Assembly: GCF_004310345.1 (NCBI RefSeq)
Contig: NZ_SISK01000001.1
Location: 248,001 to 312,000 of the forward strand
Direction of reading: 5' to 3'
DNA length: 64,000 bases
DNA from: Paracoccus subflavus
GTDB taxonomy: Bacteria > Pseudomonadota > Alphaproteobacteria > Rhodobacterales > Rhodobacteraceae
Below are positions 1 through 7,897 of the stretch, piece after piece (position 1 is the stretch's first letter; every line of letters starts with the position of its first letter). The notes under the pieces are model-generated. The model saw only the letters and a list, made by a program, of their open reading frames with translations. It did no database searches and was not told the origin of the DNA. The translations under genes and the position numbers were made by a program.

Positions 1-471
1 CTTGCGGTCGCTGATCGTGCCGGCGACCGTGACCACGCAGTTTGCAAAGTCTGGGCCGCATTCCTCGACCCGCAGGCGGATTTTCCCATCGTTCACCAAC
101 AGGTCGCTGCCGGGAACAAGAGCCGCAAAGATTTCGGGATGGGGCAATTGCACGCGGCGGGAATCGCCCGATGCCGGGTCCAGATCGAACCGGAACCGGT
201 CGCCCTCTTCCAGCTCGTGCGCCCCGGCGGTGAACTGTCCCACGCGCAGCTTCGGACCTTGCAGATCCGCCAGAATGGCGATGGGACGCCCCGTCTCGGC
301 CTCGACGGCGCGGATGGCGTCATAGCGGGCCCGGTGATCGTCATGGCTGCCATGGCTCATGTTCAGGCGGAATACATCGGCACCGGCATCGAACAGCGCG
401 CGGATCATCTGATGGGTCGATGAAGCAGGCCCAAGCGTTGCCACGATCTTGACATTGCGGTGTCGTCTCAT
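1..471 (-). CDS. pyk: Pyruvate kinase, N-terminal part (cut by window edge)
   Basis: Catalyses phosphoenolpyruvate + ADP to pyruvate + ATP in the cytoplasm. Reading the minus strand from an ATG at 471 gives a protein starting MRRHRNVKIVATLGPAS, then AGADVFRLNMSHG and ADLQGPKLRVG, the canonical N-terminal strand, substrate-loop and linker motifs of the family. About 157 codons are visible; the rest lies left of base 1. The frame has no stop up to the edge. It is divergent from the formylglutamate amidohydrolase-like gene at 586. The family call is secure. Confidence 0.93.
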   Translation of the reverse strand, partial: MRRHRNVKIVATLGPASSTHQMIRALFDAGADVFRLNMSHGSHDDHRARYDAIRAVEAETGRPIAILADLQGPKLRVGQFTAGAHELEEGDRFRFDLDPASGDSRRVQLPHPEIFAALVPGSDLLVNDGKIRLRVEECGPDFANCVVTVAGTISDRK

Positions 472-585
472 CCTTGTCGCCCTTTTTCCGTTTGCGCTAA
501 CTATGGGTCAGATCGGCGGCGGCCGCAACTGGCGTCCCTGGGCAGCTTGGCATAGACATCCTGCAAGATGAAGGATGACCGACCC

Positions 586-1326
586 ATGACAGAGCGTGCC
601 TTCTGGATCGAGGGCGCCGACCGCCCGTCGCGCTGGCTGGTGACCTGCGACCACGCGACGAACCGGGTGCCGCGCTGGATCAACGGCGGCGATCTGGGCA
701 TTGCCGCCGAGGACATGGCCCGCCACATCGCCTATGACGTCGGCGCGGCCGGTCTGGCATCGCGACTGGCAACGCTTCTGGATGCGCCTGCGGTTTTTTC
801 GGATTTCTCGCGGCTGGTGATCGACCCGAACCGGGGCGAGGACGACCCGACGCTGCTGATGCGGCTTTATGACGGCACGGTGATTCCCGCGAACAAGAAT
901 GCCGGTCCTCATGATCGCCAGCAACGGCTGGAACGGTTGCACAGACCCTATCACACCGCCTTGGCACGCCTGGCCGAGGCGCGTCCCGACCGCTGCCTTT
1001 GCGCGATCCACAGCTTTACCCCGCAATTGCGGGGCCGCCCGGCGCGGCCTTGGCAGGTCGGAATCCTGTATTCCTGGCAGGATGTCCGGCTGGGTCCGCC
1101 CCTGGTGCGCGCCTGCCGGGCGCATGGCTGGGTCACGGGCGAGAACCAGCCCTATGATGGCCATCTGGAAGGCGATTCCATCGACCGCCATGCCCTGAAA
1201 CATGGCCGTCCGAACGTCCTGATCGAGGTCCGCAACGACCTGATCGCCGACAAGGCGGGCCAGTCGGAATGGGCGGCGCGGCTGGCGCCGGTGATCGGCG
1301 CGGTGCTGGCCGAGACGGGCTTGTGA
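586..1326 (+). CDS. N-formylglutamate amidohydrolase family protein
   Basis: Members of this family (HutG/FGase fold) hydrolyse N-formylglutamate or related N-acyl amino acids, usually with a metal. Visible hallmarks are DHATNRVP near residue 24, DFSRLVIDPNR around 80, AIHSFTP around 140 and GENQPYDG followed by IEVRNDLI in the C-terminal half, all in family order. Length of about 246 residues fits. An in-frame ATG at 568 exists, but AAGGA at 571-575 sits 10 nt before the ATG at 586, which is therefore preferred. No hut genes are adjacent, so the physiological substrate is not shown. It is transcribed away from pyk. Confidence 0.85.
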   Translation: MTERAFWIEGADRPSRWLVTCDHATNRVPRWINGGDLGIAAEDMARHIAYDVGAAGLASRLATLLDAPAVFSDFSRLVIDPNRGEDDPTLLMRLYDGTVIPANKNAGPHDRQQRLERLHRPYHTALARLAEARPDRCLCAIHSFTPQLRGRPARPWQVGILYSWQDVRLGPPLVRACRAHGWVTGENQPYDGHLEGDSIDRHALKHGRPNVLIEVRNDLIADKAGQSEWAARLAPVIGAVLAETGL

Positions 1327-1388
1327 AGCGGTCGGCCAGTCGGCGCCCAGAGAGATGACGCCGACGCCGCCGAAAGGATGATCGCCTG

Positions 1389-1868
1389 CTAGGCGGCGGG
1401 ATAACGGGTGAAAACCTCGGTCGTGCCATCCTTGCGGATCAGAACGACGTCATAAGCCTCGCGCTCGCTCTCGGGGCCCATGCCTGGCGAACCATAGGGC
1501 ATACCGGGCACGGCAAGACCGATGGCGTCGGGTCGTTCGTCCAGAAGCCGACGAATGTCAGCCACCGGGACATGGCCTTCCAGCATGTAGCCTTGGATGC
1601 GCGCCGTATGGCACGAGGCCATCTTCTGGGGAATACCATTCTCTGCCTTATAGCGCATCAGCGCGGTTCCCGCGCGGAGTTCAGTGGTCACCGCGAACCC
1701 GGCCGCTTCGACGATCTCGATCCAGGCAGAGCAGCACCCGCAGTCGGGGTCTTTCATGACATGGATCTGATCGGCGCTGCTGCGACCCCTTGCCGGGAAT
1801 GCGGACAGCGCGAACAGGCCCATGCCTGCGGCCAGGATCGTCCGGCGGGAAAGAATCTCTGTTGTCAT
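1389..1868 (-). CDS. DUF411 metal-associated protein with Tat-like signal
   Basis: About 159 residues. The N-terminus has a twin-arginine motif (SRRTILAAGMG) and a hydrophobic stretch, so export is likely. The mature part begins with HVMKDPDCGCCSAW, a Cys cluster typical of DUF411 proteins, and contains MASCHTA and the GHVP..DI..LL segment of that family. DUF411 proteins are commonly found in copper and other metal resistance loci; a copper-binding periplasmic role is inferred from the Cys cluster and the copA neighbour. The ATG at 1868 is chosen because GGAAGGA precedes it; an upstream in-frame start at 1901 has less support. It lies 29 nt downstream of copA and is probably co-transcribed. 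Confidence 0.8.
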   Translation of the reverse strand: MTTEILSRRTILAAGMGLFALSAFPARGRSSADQIHVMKDPDCGCCSAWIEIVEAAGFAVTTELRAGTALMRYKAENGIPQKMASCHTARIQGYMLEGHVPVADIRRLLDERPDAIGLAVPGMPYGSPGMGPESEREAYDVVLIRKDGTTEVFTRYPAA

Positions 1869-1897
1869 GACTTGTCCTTCCGAAGTTTGAAAAAGGC

Positions 1898-4228
1898 TCA
1901 AAGCGCCACCCGCCTGAGCCGGAGAGCATTCGCGATGACCGACACCGATGACAGGCTCATCGCAGCCGCCGCGATCATCGGCGACAGCAGCATCCCGGTC
2001 AGCGGATACAACAGTCCCGCCGCGACCGGCACGCCGGCAGCGTTATAGACAAAGGCGAAGAACAGGTTCTGCCGGATGTTGCGCAGCGTGGCCCTGGCCA
2101 GCCGCCGGGCACGGACCACGCCCATCAGATCGCCCCCCAACAGCGTCAGACCGGCGCTTTCCACCGCGACATCCGCCCCGGTGCCCATGGCGATGCCGAC
2201 ATCGGCGGCGGCAAGGGCCGGGGCGTCGTTCACCCCGTCGCCCGCCATGGCCACCACGGCGCCATCCCTGCGCAGGGCATCAATGAGGTTCTTCTTGTCT
2301 TCCGGCAGAACGCCTGCACGCACATCGTCGATGCCCAATCGGGCGGCGACCGCCTCGGCGGTCCGCTGGTTGTCGCCGGTGGCCATGATGACGCGCAGCC
2401 CAAGCTGGTGAAGGGCGCGGATCGCCTCGACCGCCGAGGCCTTGACGGGATCGGCAACGGCGACGATGCCGGCAAGCCGGCCGTCAATGGCCACGAACAT
2501 GGCGGTCTTGCCGTCGCTGCGCAGCGCATCGGCCTGCGATTCGGCCAGGGAAGCGTCCAGCCCGAGGGCCGTCATCATGGCGGCGTTGCCCAGCGCTGCC
2601 TTTCGCCCCTGAACCGTTCCGGACACGCCCTTGCCGGTGATGGCCTGGAAATCCGAAGCGGGCCGGACCTCGGCCCCACGGGTCGCCGCGCCTTCGACAA
2701 TGGCCTCGGCCAGCGGATGTTCGGATCCCCGCTCCAGCGCCGCGGCCACGGCAAGCAGATCCTGCTGCTCGATGTCTCCCAGGCTGATGACATCGGTCAG
2801 CTTGGGTCGTCCCTCGGTCAGGGTGCCGGTCTTGTCCACGATCAGCGTATCGACCGCCGCCATGCGTTCCAGCGCCTCGGCGTCCTTGATCAGGACGCCG
2901 GCCTGTGCGCCCCGTCCCGCCGCCGTGGTGATCGAGATCGGCGTGGCCAGACCCAATGCGCAGGGACAGGCGATGATCAGCACGGACACGGCGGCGGCAA
3001 CCGCAAAGACCAGGGCCGGATCGGGTCCCCAGACCATCCAGGCCGCGAAAGCAAGGATGGCGATCGCCACGACTGTCGGGACAAAGACGGACGACACCCG
3101 ATCGGCCAGTCCCTGGATCGGAGCGCGGGACCGCCGCGCGTTCGCCACCATCTCGACGATCTGCGCCAGAACCGTATCCGCGCCCACGCGCCGCGCCTCG
3201 ATCACAAGACTGCCGTTCTTGTTGATCGTGCCGCCAGTCACGGGATCGCCCGGCCCTTTCTCGACCGGAACCGGCTCGCCCGTGATCATGCTTTCGTCCA
3301 CCGACGACCGCCCGTCGATGACCACCGCGTCCACCGGCACGCTGTCGCCGGGCCGCACGCGCAGCCAGTCGCCCTCAACGATATTTTCCAGGGGGGCGTC
3401 GTATTCGGTGCCATCCGCAAGCACCCGGCGGGCGGTCTTGGGCGCAAGATCCAGAAGCGCCCGGATCGCATCACCCGTGCGTTCGCGCGCCCGCAATTCC
3501 AGCACCTGACCCACAAAGACCAGCGCCACGATCACCACCGCCGCCTCGAAATAGGTACCGACGCCATGACCCATGCGGTATTCCTGGGGGAAAAGTCCGG
3601 GCAGGAAGGTGGCGACGATGGAGTAGAGATAGGCCGCGCCGACCCCCAGCGAAATCAGGGTCCACATGTTGGGCGAGCGGTTCTGAAGGGAATCCCAGCC
3701 CCGGCGAAAGAAGGGCGCGGCTGCCCAAAGGATGATCGGCGTGGCCAGAAAGAATTCGATGTATGACGCCAGCCGATGCCCGATCCAGGCCCTGACCGGA
3801 AAATTGATCAATTCCCCCATGGTGAGAACGATCAGGGGAACGGCCACTGCGGCGCTGATCCACATCCGGTGCGTGAAATCCGCCAGTTCAGGGCTGGGAC
3901 CGCCCGTGGGCAGCATCGGTTCCAGCGCCATGCCGCAGATCGGACAGGTTCCGGGCGCATCGCGAACGATCTGCGGATGCATCGGACAGGTCCATTGGGT
4001 TCCCGCCGGCTGTACGGCCTTGCGATCCCTGGCCCGCCCGCTGGCATAGAACCAGGGGTCATCGTTGAAAGCCGTTTCGCATTTCGTCGAGCAAAAATAG
4101 AATGTCTTGCCGCTGAACTCGGCCCTGCGGGCGTCAGGGCCGGCGGCAACCGTCATGCCGCAAACAGGGTCTGTGGCGGTCTGCCCACCATCTGAAACGA
4201 CATCTGGACGATGGTGCTGATGTTCCAT
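1898..4228 (-). CDS. copA: Copper-translocating P1B-type ATPase with N-terminal YHS and CPMHP/CPICGM domains
   Basis: 776 residues. Pumps Cu(I) out of the cytoplasm using ATP. Order: His-rich start, YHS-type metal domain (about residues 20-62, DPVCGM and FCSTKC), second metal-binding segment (about 79-105, CPMHP and CPICGM), then the P1B core: TGEP actuator loop near 316, transmembrane CPC motif at 421-423 ([11 protein letters not shown]), DKTGT phosphorylation site at 465-469, SEHPLA nucleotide-binding motif near 513 and [10 protein letters not shown] hinge near the end. It lacks the GMTCxxC N-terminal domain of classical CopA. AAGGAA precedes the ATG at 4228. DUF411 follows and the DUF305 gene lies upstream on the same strand, giving a copper detoxification operon. 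Cu(I) specificity is inferred from CPC and context. Confidence 0.93.
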   Translation of the reverse strand: MEHQHHRPDVVSDGGQTATDPVCGMTVAAGPDARRAEFSGKTFYFCSTKCETAFNDDPWFYASGRARDRKAVQPAGTQWTCPMHPQIVRDAPGTCPICGMALEPMLPTGGPSPELADFTHRMWISAAVAVPLIVLTMGELINFPVRAWIGHRLASYIEFFLATPIILWAAAPFFRRGWDSLQNRSPNMWTLISLGVGAAYLYSIVATFLPGLFPQEYRMGHGVGTYFEAAVVIVALVFVGQVLELRARERTGDAIRALLDLAPKTARRVLADGTEYDAPLENIVEGDWLRVRPGDSVPVDAVVIDGRSSVDESMITGEPVPVEKGPGDPVTGGTINKNGSLVIEARRVGADTVLAQIVEMVANARRSRAPIQGLADRVSSVFVPTVVAIAILAFAAWMVWGPDPALVFAVAAAVSVLIIACPCALGLATPISITTAAGRGAQAGVLIKDAEALERMAAVDTLIVDKTGTLTEGRPKLTDVISLGDIEQQDLLAVAAALERGSEHPLAEAIVEGAATRGAEVRPASDFQAITGKGVSGTVQGRKAALGNAAMMTALGLDASLAESQADALRSDGKTAMFVAIDGRLAGIVAVADPVKASAVEAIRALHQLGLRVIMATGDNQRTAEAVAARLGIDDVRAGVLPEDKKNLIDALRRDGAVVAMAGDGVNDAPALAAADVGIAMGTGADVAVESAGLTLLGGDLMGVVRARRLARATLRNIRQNLFFAFVYNAAGVPVAAGLLYPLTGMLLSPMIAAAAMSLSSVSVIANALRLRRVAL

Positions 4229-4338
4229 GTCATTCCTTGTCTTTGGCCCTCAGGTCCGACCGGCGCAACAAGCGTCGGTCAGAGGAGGTGTCTTGGACCG
4301 GCTTGGCGGATGCAGGCATCCTGAGCGGTCATAAGGGC

Positions 4339-4363
4339 GGCCGTGCGGTCAGACCGCACGGCC
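4339..4363 (-). terminator. GC-rich hairpin between the DUF305 gene and copA
   Basis: An almost perfect dyad (GGCCGTGCGGTC, one central base, then its complement) lies just downstream of the DUF305 stop and upstream of copA. No T-run follows in either direction, so it may be a weak terminator, a processing site or an mRNA-stabilising hairpin separating the expression of the two genes. Confidence 0.5.
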
Positions 4364-4371
4364 GGTTCGCA

Positions 4372-4899
4372 TTACTTGGCGTTTTCTGCCAGCCAGGTGG
4401 TCATTTCCTCGATCTCGGTGGTTTGCGCCGCGATGATCTCTTCGGCCAGCGCACGCATCGTCTCGTCCTGACCGTATTCGAGCGCGACCTGGGCCATGTC
4501 GATGGCCCCCTGATGATGGGCAATCATCCCGCAGGCAAAGGCCACGTCGGCATTCTCGTTCATCATGCCCTGATGCATGGCCGGCATCGTGGCCATCATG
4601 CGGCGCATGTTTTCCTGAACATGTTCGGGCATGTTTTCCATCTTCATGTCGCCCATGCCCATCATGCCCATCATGCCGGACCCCATGCCACCGGACATGC
4701 TACCCGACTGATTGCCGCTGCCCATGTCAGAGCCCTGCATCCCGCCGGAAGGCATGTTTCCAGAGGCCGCCATCCCACCGGCAGCGGGGCTTGCGCCGCA
4801 TTGCTCGGGCAGCTGGAACTGTGTGTCCTGCGCAAGAAGCGGCGATGACAGCAGGGAAACGGCAACTGCTGCGATAAAGAGCGTTTTTGAGGAAGTCAT
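4372..4899 (-). CDS. Met-rich DUF305 periplasmic protein, copper-linked
   Basis: 175 residues. A signal peptide covers about residues 1-23 (ending SSPLLAQ), then comes a low-complexity region very rich in Met, Gly and Ser (about 40-90, including repeated MGMM and GSGMMG). The C-terminal half is the DUF305 helical domain with MNENADVAFACGMIAHHQ, where the HH pair and the Met residues are candidate metal ligands. Met-rich periplasmic segments bind Cu(I)/Ag(I) in several resistance proteins. Sited upstream of copA on the same strand, it probably buffers or delivers periplasmic copper; that role is inferred. It is preceded by a 373-nt non-coding stretch that should hold the promoter. Confidence 0.85.
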   Translation of the reverse strand: MTSSKTLFIAAVAVSLLSSPLLAQDTQFQLPEQCGASPAAGGMAASGNMPSGGMQGSDMGSGNQSGSMSGGMGSGMMGMMGMGDMKMENMPEHVQENMRRMMATMPAMHQGMMNENADVAFACGMIAHHQGAIDMAQVALEYGQDETMRALAEEIIAAQTTEIEEMTTWLAENAK

Positions 4900-5272
4900 C
4901 TTGTATCTCCTGGATTGAGGTTTGGTTCGTTTTCAGGTCGTCCTGCGATGTCGACGCCTGCTTGCCGACCGTCCGCACGGTTGCGCCAGGATGGATGATC
5001 CCGTTGTCATGCGCATTCGCGGCCGATACCGACAAACCCGGATTCTTGTCATTCGGTTTCCTTGAACAGGCTGGCCTTCGGGGCGGTGCGCTGGCTGCGG
5101 CCAGTCCCGGCCCTGTCGTCGATTGCCGTCCTGTTCAGGCGAATGGCATTGCACCTGGTGAGTGCACCGTTAGGTCAGCCGCGGGGACGAATGATTTCCC
5201 GAAGGTTGAAGTCCACGTGGAGTTTTCGGGTCAAAGCCTCGGACCCGTCAGCCGCGACAGGCATCGGTCAAC
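4900..5272. other. Intergenic region upstream of the copper genes
   Basis: No convincing gene is seen on either strand; the short open frames have no signal, family motif or ribosome-binding site. It should hold the promoter for the minus-strand DUF305-copA genes. A near-perfect 14-bp dyad (AGTCCACGTGGAGT) at 5210-5223 sits near a minus-strand TTGACC (5234-5229) and could be a regulator site. No good -10 box matches it. Confidence 0.4.
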
Positions 5273-5695
5273 CTAGCCGCGCGGGGGACGGCGAAGCCCT
5301 TCCGGGACGGTCGGTTCGACCAGCGATCCGGCGCGCATCACGCGCAGGTTCCGGCCGATTTCGACAGACGGCATGACCATGTCAAAAGCAGCGATTGCCG
5401 TCGATGGACAGGCATGGGTCTTGCAATGCACGGCATCGGCGGCCGTATCATTGCGGTCTTGTGCCGGGTCGCTATGCGCCATGTGTCCCGACGCAGGGTC
5501 TGACACGCCCACAAGATGACCGGAATAATCTTGATTTTCCGAAGCAGCCTGTTTCCCGTGAACATCGGAAACCGCCTCGATCGACGTCATTTCGCAGTCC
5601 AGGGCCATCGCCGCCTTGGTCGCCAATACGACCAGTCCGGTCGAGACGATCGTCACGACAAGCACGGCGAGAAGCTGGCGCAGCAGGCTCGACAT
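5273..5695 (-). CDS. Small exported or membrane-anchored protein of unknown function
   Basis: 140 residues. The first about 32 residues form an uncleaved-type hydrophobic helix or signal (SSLLRQLLAVLVVTIVSTGL). The rest is hydrophilic with two Cys residues spaced as HCKTHACPS, and scattered His and Asp. I do not recognise the family. Its place between the copper genes and the nickel/cobalt-type genes, plus the Cys/His content, suggests an envelope metal-related role, but this is only contextual. The start at 5695 has a weak ribosome-binding site. It lies upstream of the DUF305 gene on the same strand, separated by the 373-nt gap. Confidence 0.55.
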   Translation of the reverse strand: MSSLLRQLLAVLVVTIVSTGLVVLATKAAMALDCEMTSIEAVSDVHGKQAASENQDYSGHLVGVSDPASGHMAHSDPAQDRNDTAADAVHCKTHACPSTAIAAFDMVMPSVEIGRNLRVMRAGSLVEPTVPEGLRRPPRG

Positions 5696-5814
5696 GGCTC
5701 TTTGATAAATCAGCGATGCCCCGGCATCAACCGGTTTCTGCTTTCGCTGTCGGGAACGTTATCCGTCCTGACGACGCCAGGGCCTTTGACAGGGGACAGC
5801 ACGGGAAACGCCGT

Positions 5815-7149
5815 TCACGAGGCACGCCAGACCGGCCACTGCCTGTGCAGATCGTCGATGACAAGGGGGTGGTGGTGGCGTCCATTGGCTCCGTGGGCGA
5901 CCAGATGCGGATGACCGGCCGGCAGGCCCGCATGATCATGACCGATATCGTCCGGATCGCCCTGGGGCCACAGCCGCCATGCCAGGCCCAGACCGGCAGC
6001 ACCGATCAGGGACATGGCCATGAACGCCGGCCCCATCCCGGCGGTCGCCCCCAGATATCCCGCCAGGGGATAGCAGATCAGCCAGCAGGCATGGGACAGC
6101 GCGAACTGCGCGGCAAAGACGGCCGGGCGGTCGGGGGCGTGGGCCGACCGGCGCAGCAGCCTGCCCGAAGGCGTCTGTGCCGTCGAATAGCCAAGGCCCA
6201 GAACCAGCCACAAGGCCAAGAGGGCGGCATAGCTGCCCATCGCCGCAACCCCCGCCGCCGTGCCGATGACCAGCACCGCCGCACCCGCCAGCATCACCGG
6301 CCGGTCAGAGAGACGATCCAGCACCGAGGGCAGCGCCAGGGCAGCGATCATCGAGCCCGCGCCGAAAGCGGCCAGGGCCAGGGCGACCTGCGGTTCCGCC
6401 AGCCCGAACCCGGCCTTGACCAGCACGACCGTGTTGACGATCACCATCGATCCCGCCGCCGCCACGGCCAGGTTGATCGCCAGCAATCCCCGCAGCCGCG
6501 GGGTCGCCAGATAGATGCGCATCCCTCGCGTGGTGCGGTCCCAGACACCCCGGCGCGGTCCCGACTGCGGCCCCACCTGCGGCCCCGGCAGGCGCACGCT
6601 GAGAACCAGCGCCGCCGACACCAGAAATCCCACCACCGTGCCCGCGAACAGGCTGTGAAAGCTGATGATGCTGAGAAGCGCCGCCGCCAGCATGGGCGAG
6701 ACGAGGCTTTCCAGATCATAGGCCAGACGCGACAGGGACAGCGCGCGGGTGTAGTCGTTTTCGTCCGGCAGGATGTCCGGGATGGTGGCCTGGAAGGTCG
6801 GCGTGAAAGCGGCCGAGGCGGCCTGAAGCACGAAGATCAGCAGGTAAATCTGCCAGATCTCGGAGACGAAGGGCAGGCCCAGGGCGACAGCGCCGCGGAT
6901 CAGGTCCAACCCGACCAGCAGCGGCCGGCGCGGCAGCCGATCGGTAAAGGCCTGCGCCACCGGGGCCAGGCCGACATAGGCGACCATCTTGATGGCCAGC
7001 GCCGTGCCCAGCACTGCCCCCGCGTCCGCCCCCGCCAGATCATAGGCCAAAAGCCCCAGGGCGACGGTCATCAGACCGGTGCCCAGCAGCGCGATCACCT
7101 GGGCGGCGAACAAATGGCGATAGGTTCGGTTCCGCAAAATGGCCAGCAT
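5815..7149 (-). CDS. MFS transporter with His-rich C-terminal tail, NreB-like
   Basis: 444 residues with about 12 predicted membrane helices and the MFS-3 layout: RNRTYRHLFAAQVIALLGTG at the N-terminus, a DRLPRR loop after helix 2, and a second half starting near RLRGLLAINLAV. The last about 40 residues are cytoplasmic-type and His-rich (IGHDHAG, HPHLVAHG, GRHHHP). MFS exporters with such tails include NreB, a nickel exporter. It starts 10 nt after the stop of the DmeR-like repressor and has AAGGA before the ATG, so the two form an operon. Efflux of Ni(II) and/or Co(II) is inferred from the tail and the regulator; substrate is not proven. Confidence 0.82.
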   Translation of the reverse strand: MLAILRNRTYRHLFAAQVIALLGTGLMTVALGLLAYDLAGADAGAVLGTALAIKMVAYVGLAPVAQAFTDRLPRRPLLVGLDLIRGAVALGLPFVSEIWQIYLLIFVLQAASAAFTPTFQATIPDILPDENDYTRALSLSRLAYDLESLVSPMLAAALLSIISFHSLFAGTVVGFLVSAALVLSVRLPGPQVGPQSGPRRGVWDRTTRGMRIYLATPRLRGLLAINLAVAAAGSMVIVNTVVLVKAGFGLAEPQVALALAAFGAGSMIAALALPSVLDRLSDRPVMLAGAAVLVIGTAAGVAAMGSYAALLALWLVLGLGYSTAQTPSGRLLRRSAHAPDRPAVFAAQFALSHACWLICYPLAGYLGATAGMGPAFMAMSLIGAAGLGLAWRLWPQGDPDDIGHDHAGLPAGHPHLVAHGANGRHHHPLVIDDLHRQWPVWRAS

Positions 7150-7159
7150 CGTAAAATCC

Positions 7160-7417
7160 TTACAACAGTTTTGTCAGAGCCTTCATCTCGGCCAGGGTGC
7201 CGCCGTTGCCGTGGACCAGGCAATGGTCGATATGATCGTGAATCAACACGCGCTTGGCGCCCGTCACGGCGCTTTCCACGGCGGCAAGCTGTCGGGCTAT
7301 GTCCAGGCAGGGCTGCCCGCCCTCGATCATGCCGATGACATGGCGCAGATGGCCTTCGGCACGTTTCAACCGCTTGATCAGGTCAGGATGGGTTGCATGG
7401 ACATGGGAATGTGGCAT
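7160..7417 (-). CDS. CsoR/RcnR-family metal-sensing repressor, DmeR-like
   Basis: 85 residues, all-helical DUF156 family (CsoR, RcnR, FrmR, InrS, DmeR). The N-terminus is His-rich (MPHSHVHATH), followed by KRLKRAEGHLR and the conserved QL.AV..A segment. Aligning by spacing puts the metal ligands at Cys37, His62 and Cys66, which is the C-H-C set of CsoR/InrS, while the N-terminal His residues match the extra nickel ligand position of RcnR, InrS and DmeR. The start at 7417 is set by this N-terminus; longer frames upstream run through the divergent gene. It precedes the MFS exporter and lies 12 nt from a C-tract/G-tract dyad. Metal binding is expected to release DNA; Ni/Co sensing is inferred. 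Confidence 0.87.
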   Translation of the reverse strand: MPHSHVHATHPDLIKRLKRAEGHLRHVIGMIEGGQPCLDIARQLAAVESAVTGAKRVLIHDHIDHCLVHGNGGTLAEMKALTKLL

Positions 7418-7428
7418 AAACGTCTGGT

Positions 7429-7445
7429 ATCCCCCCGCGGGGGAT
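7429..7445. promoter_or_regulatory. Candidate operator for the CsoR/RcnR-type repressor
   Basis: ATCCCCC and GGGGGAT form perfect inverted arms around a 3-nt centre. Operators of the RcnR/DmeR/FrmR branch have a GC tract flanked by AT-rich inverted repeats. It sits between the divergent repressor/exporter pair and the His-rich/HupE genes, only 12 nt before the repressor start, so it could control both directions. Confidence 0.6.
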
Positions 7446-7456
7446 GAGGCAAGGCC

Positions 7457-7855
7457 ATGCCGACCCACCAGAAGGTCGCAGGCGAACCGAGGGCAGAGCG
7501 GATGCGCATTCACGGGGTCCTGGCCCGGTTGATGACGATGGTGACGGCGCTTGCGCTTGCGCTGGCCCCGGCGATCATCGTGGCAACGCATGGTCCCGCA
7601 ACCCTGGGTCCAGCAACCCTGGACCCAGCAACCCTGGCCGAGGCGGCGCAGACCAAGGCGCATGGACATGCGCACGATGATGACGGGATTCCCTGGCAAG
7701 GTCACGACGCCACCGACCATGACCATCAGCACACGGCCGTCCTGACCGGCCGAACCCATGGGCATGACGCCCCTGCCCGGTTCCTGCATGTGTTGAATGC
7801 CCGTGCCGCCTATGGGCGGACCGAGGACAGGCCCCGCCGTCCCCCGCGCATCTGA
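7457..7855 (+). CDS. His-rich exported small protein of the Ni/Co-type cluster
   Basis: 132 residues from the ATG at 7457 (a second ATG at 7502 gives 117). A hydrophobic segment at about residues 22-43 can act as signal or anchor. The part beyond has three tandem five-residue units (GPATL, GPATL, DPATL) and then a His/Asp-rich stretch (KAHGHAHDDD, HDATDHDHQH, GRTHGHD) suited to binding Ni, Co or Zn. No domain family is recognised. It is first in a likely operon with the HupE/UreJ-like permease (42 nt gap) and the anchored protein, and is divergent from the metal repressor. A periplasmic metal buffer or sensor loop is an inference. Confidence 0.6.
   Translation: MPTHQKVAGEPRAERMRIHGVLARLMTMVTALALALAPAIIVATHGPATLGPATLDPATLAEAAQTKAHGHAHDDDGIPWQGHDATDHDHQHTAVLTGRTHGHDAPARFLHVLNARAAYGRTEDRPRRPPRI
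7592..7636 (+). repeat. Three tandem 15-nt repeats inside the His-rich gene
   Basis: Units at 7592-7606, 7607-7621 and 7622-7636 differ by one or two bases and read as Gly/Asp-Pro-Ala-Thr-Leu in the gene's frame. The unit keeps frame, so copy number could vary without breaking the protein. Confidence 0.85.
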
Positions 7856-7897
7856 GGATGCCGCCGGGCCGACGCGGCCCTGACCACTCTCGGACAT

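Noticed and set aside
2408..3766. 452-codon plus-strand open frame
   Set aside because: Opposite copA; low-complexity Gly/Arg/Asp/His composition, no motif.
5395..7338. 647-codon plus-strand open frame
   Set aside because: Antisense to the MFS exporter, Arg/Gln/Pro-rich composition typical of shadow frames.
7592..7636. CRISPR-like repeat
   Set aside because: Repeats are adjacent with no spacers and lie in a coding frame.
7418..7897. N-terminal extension of the metal repressor (245 codons)
   Set aside because: Extension is antisense to the His-rich gene and crosses the operator; the family N-terminus starts at 7417.
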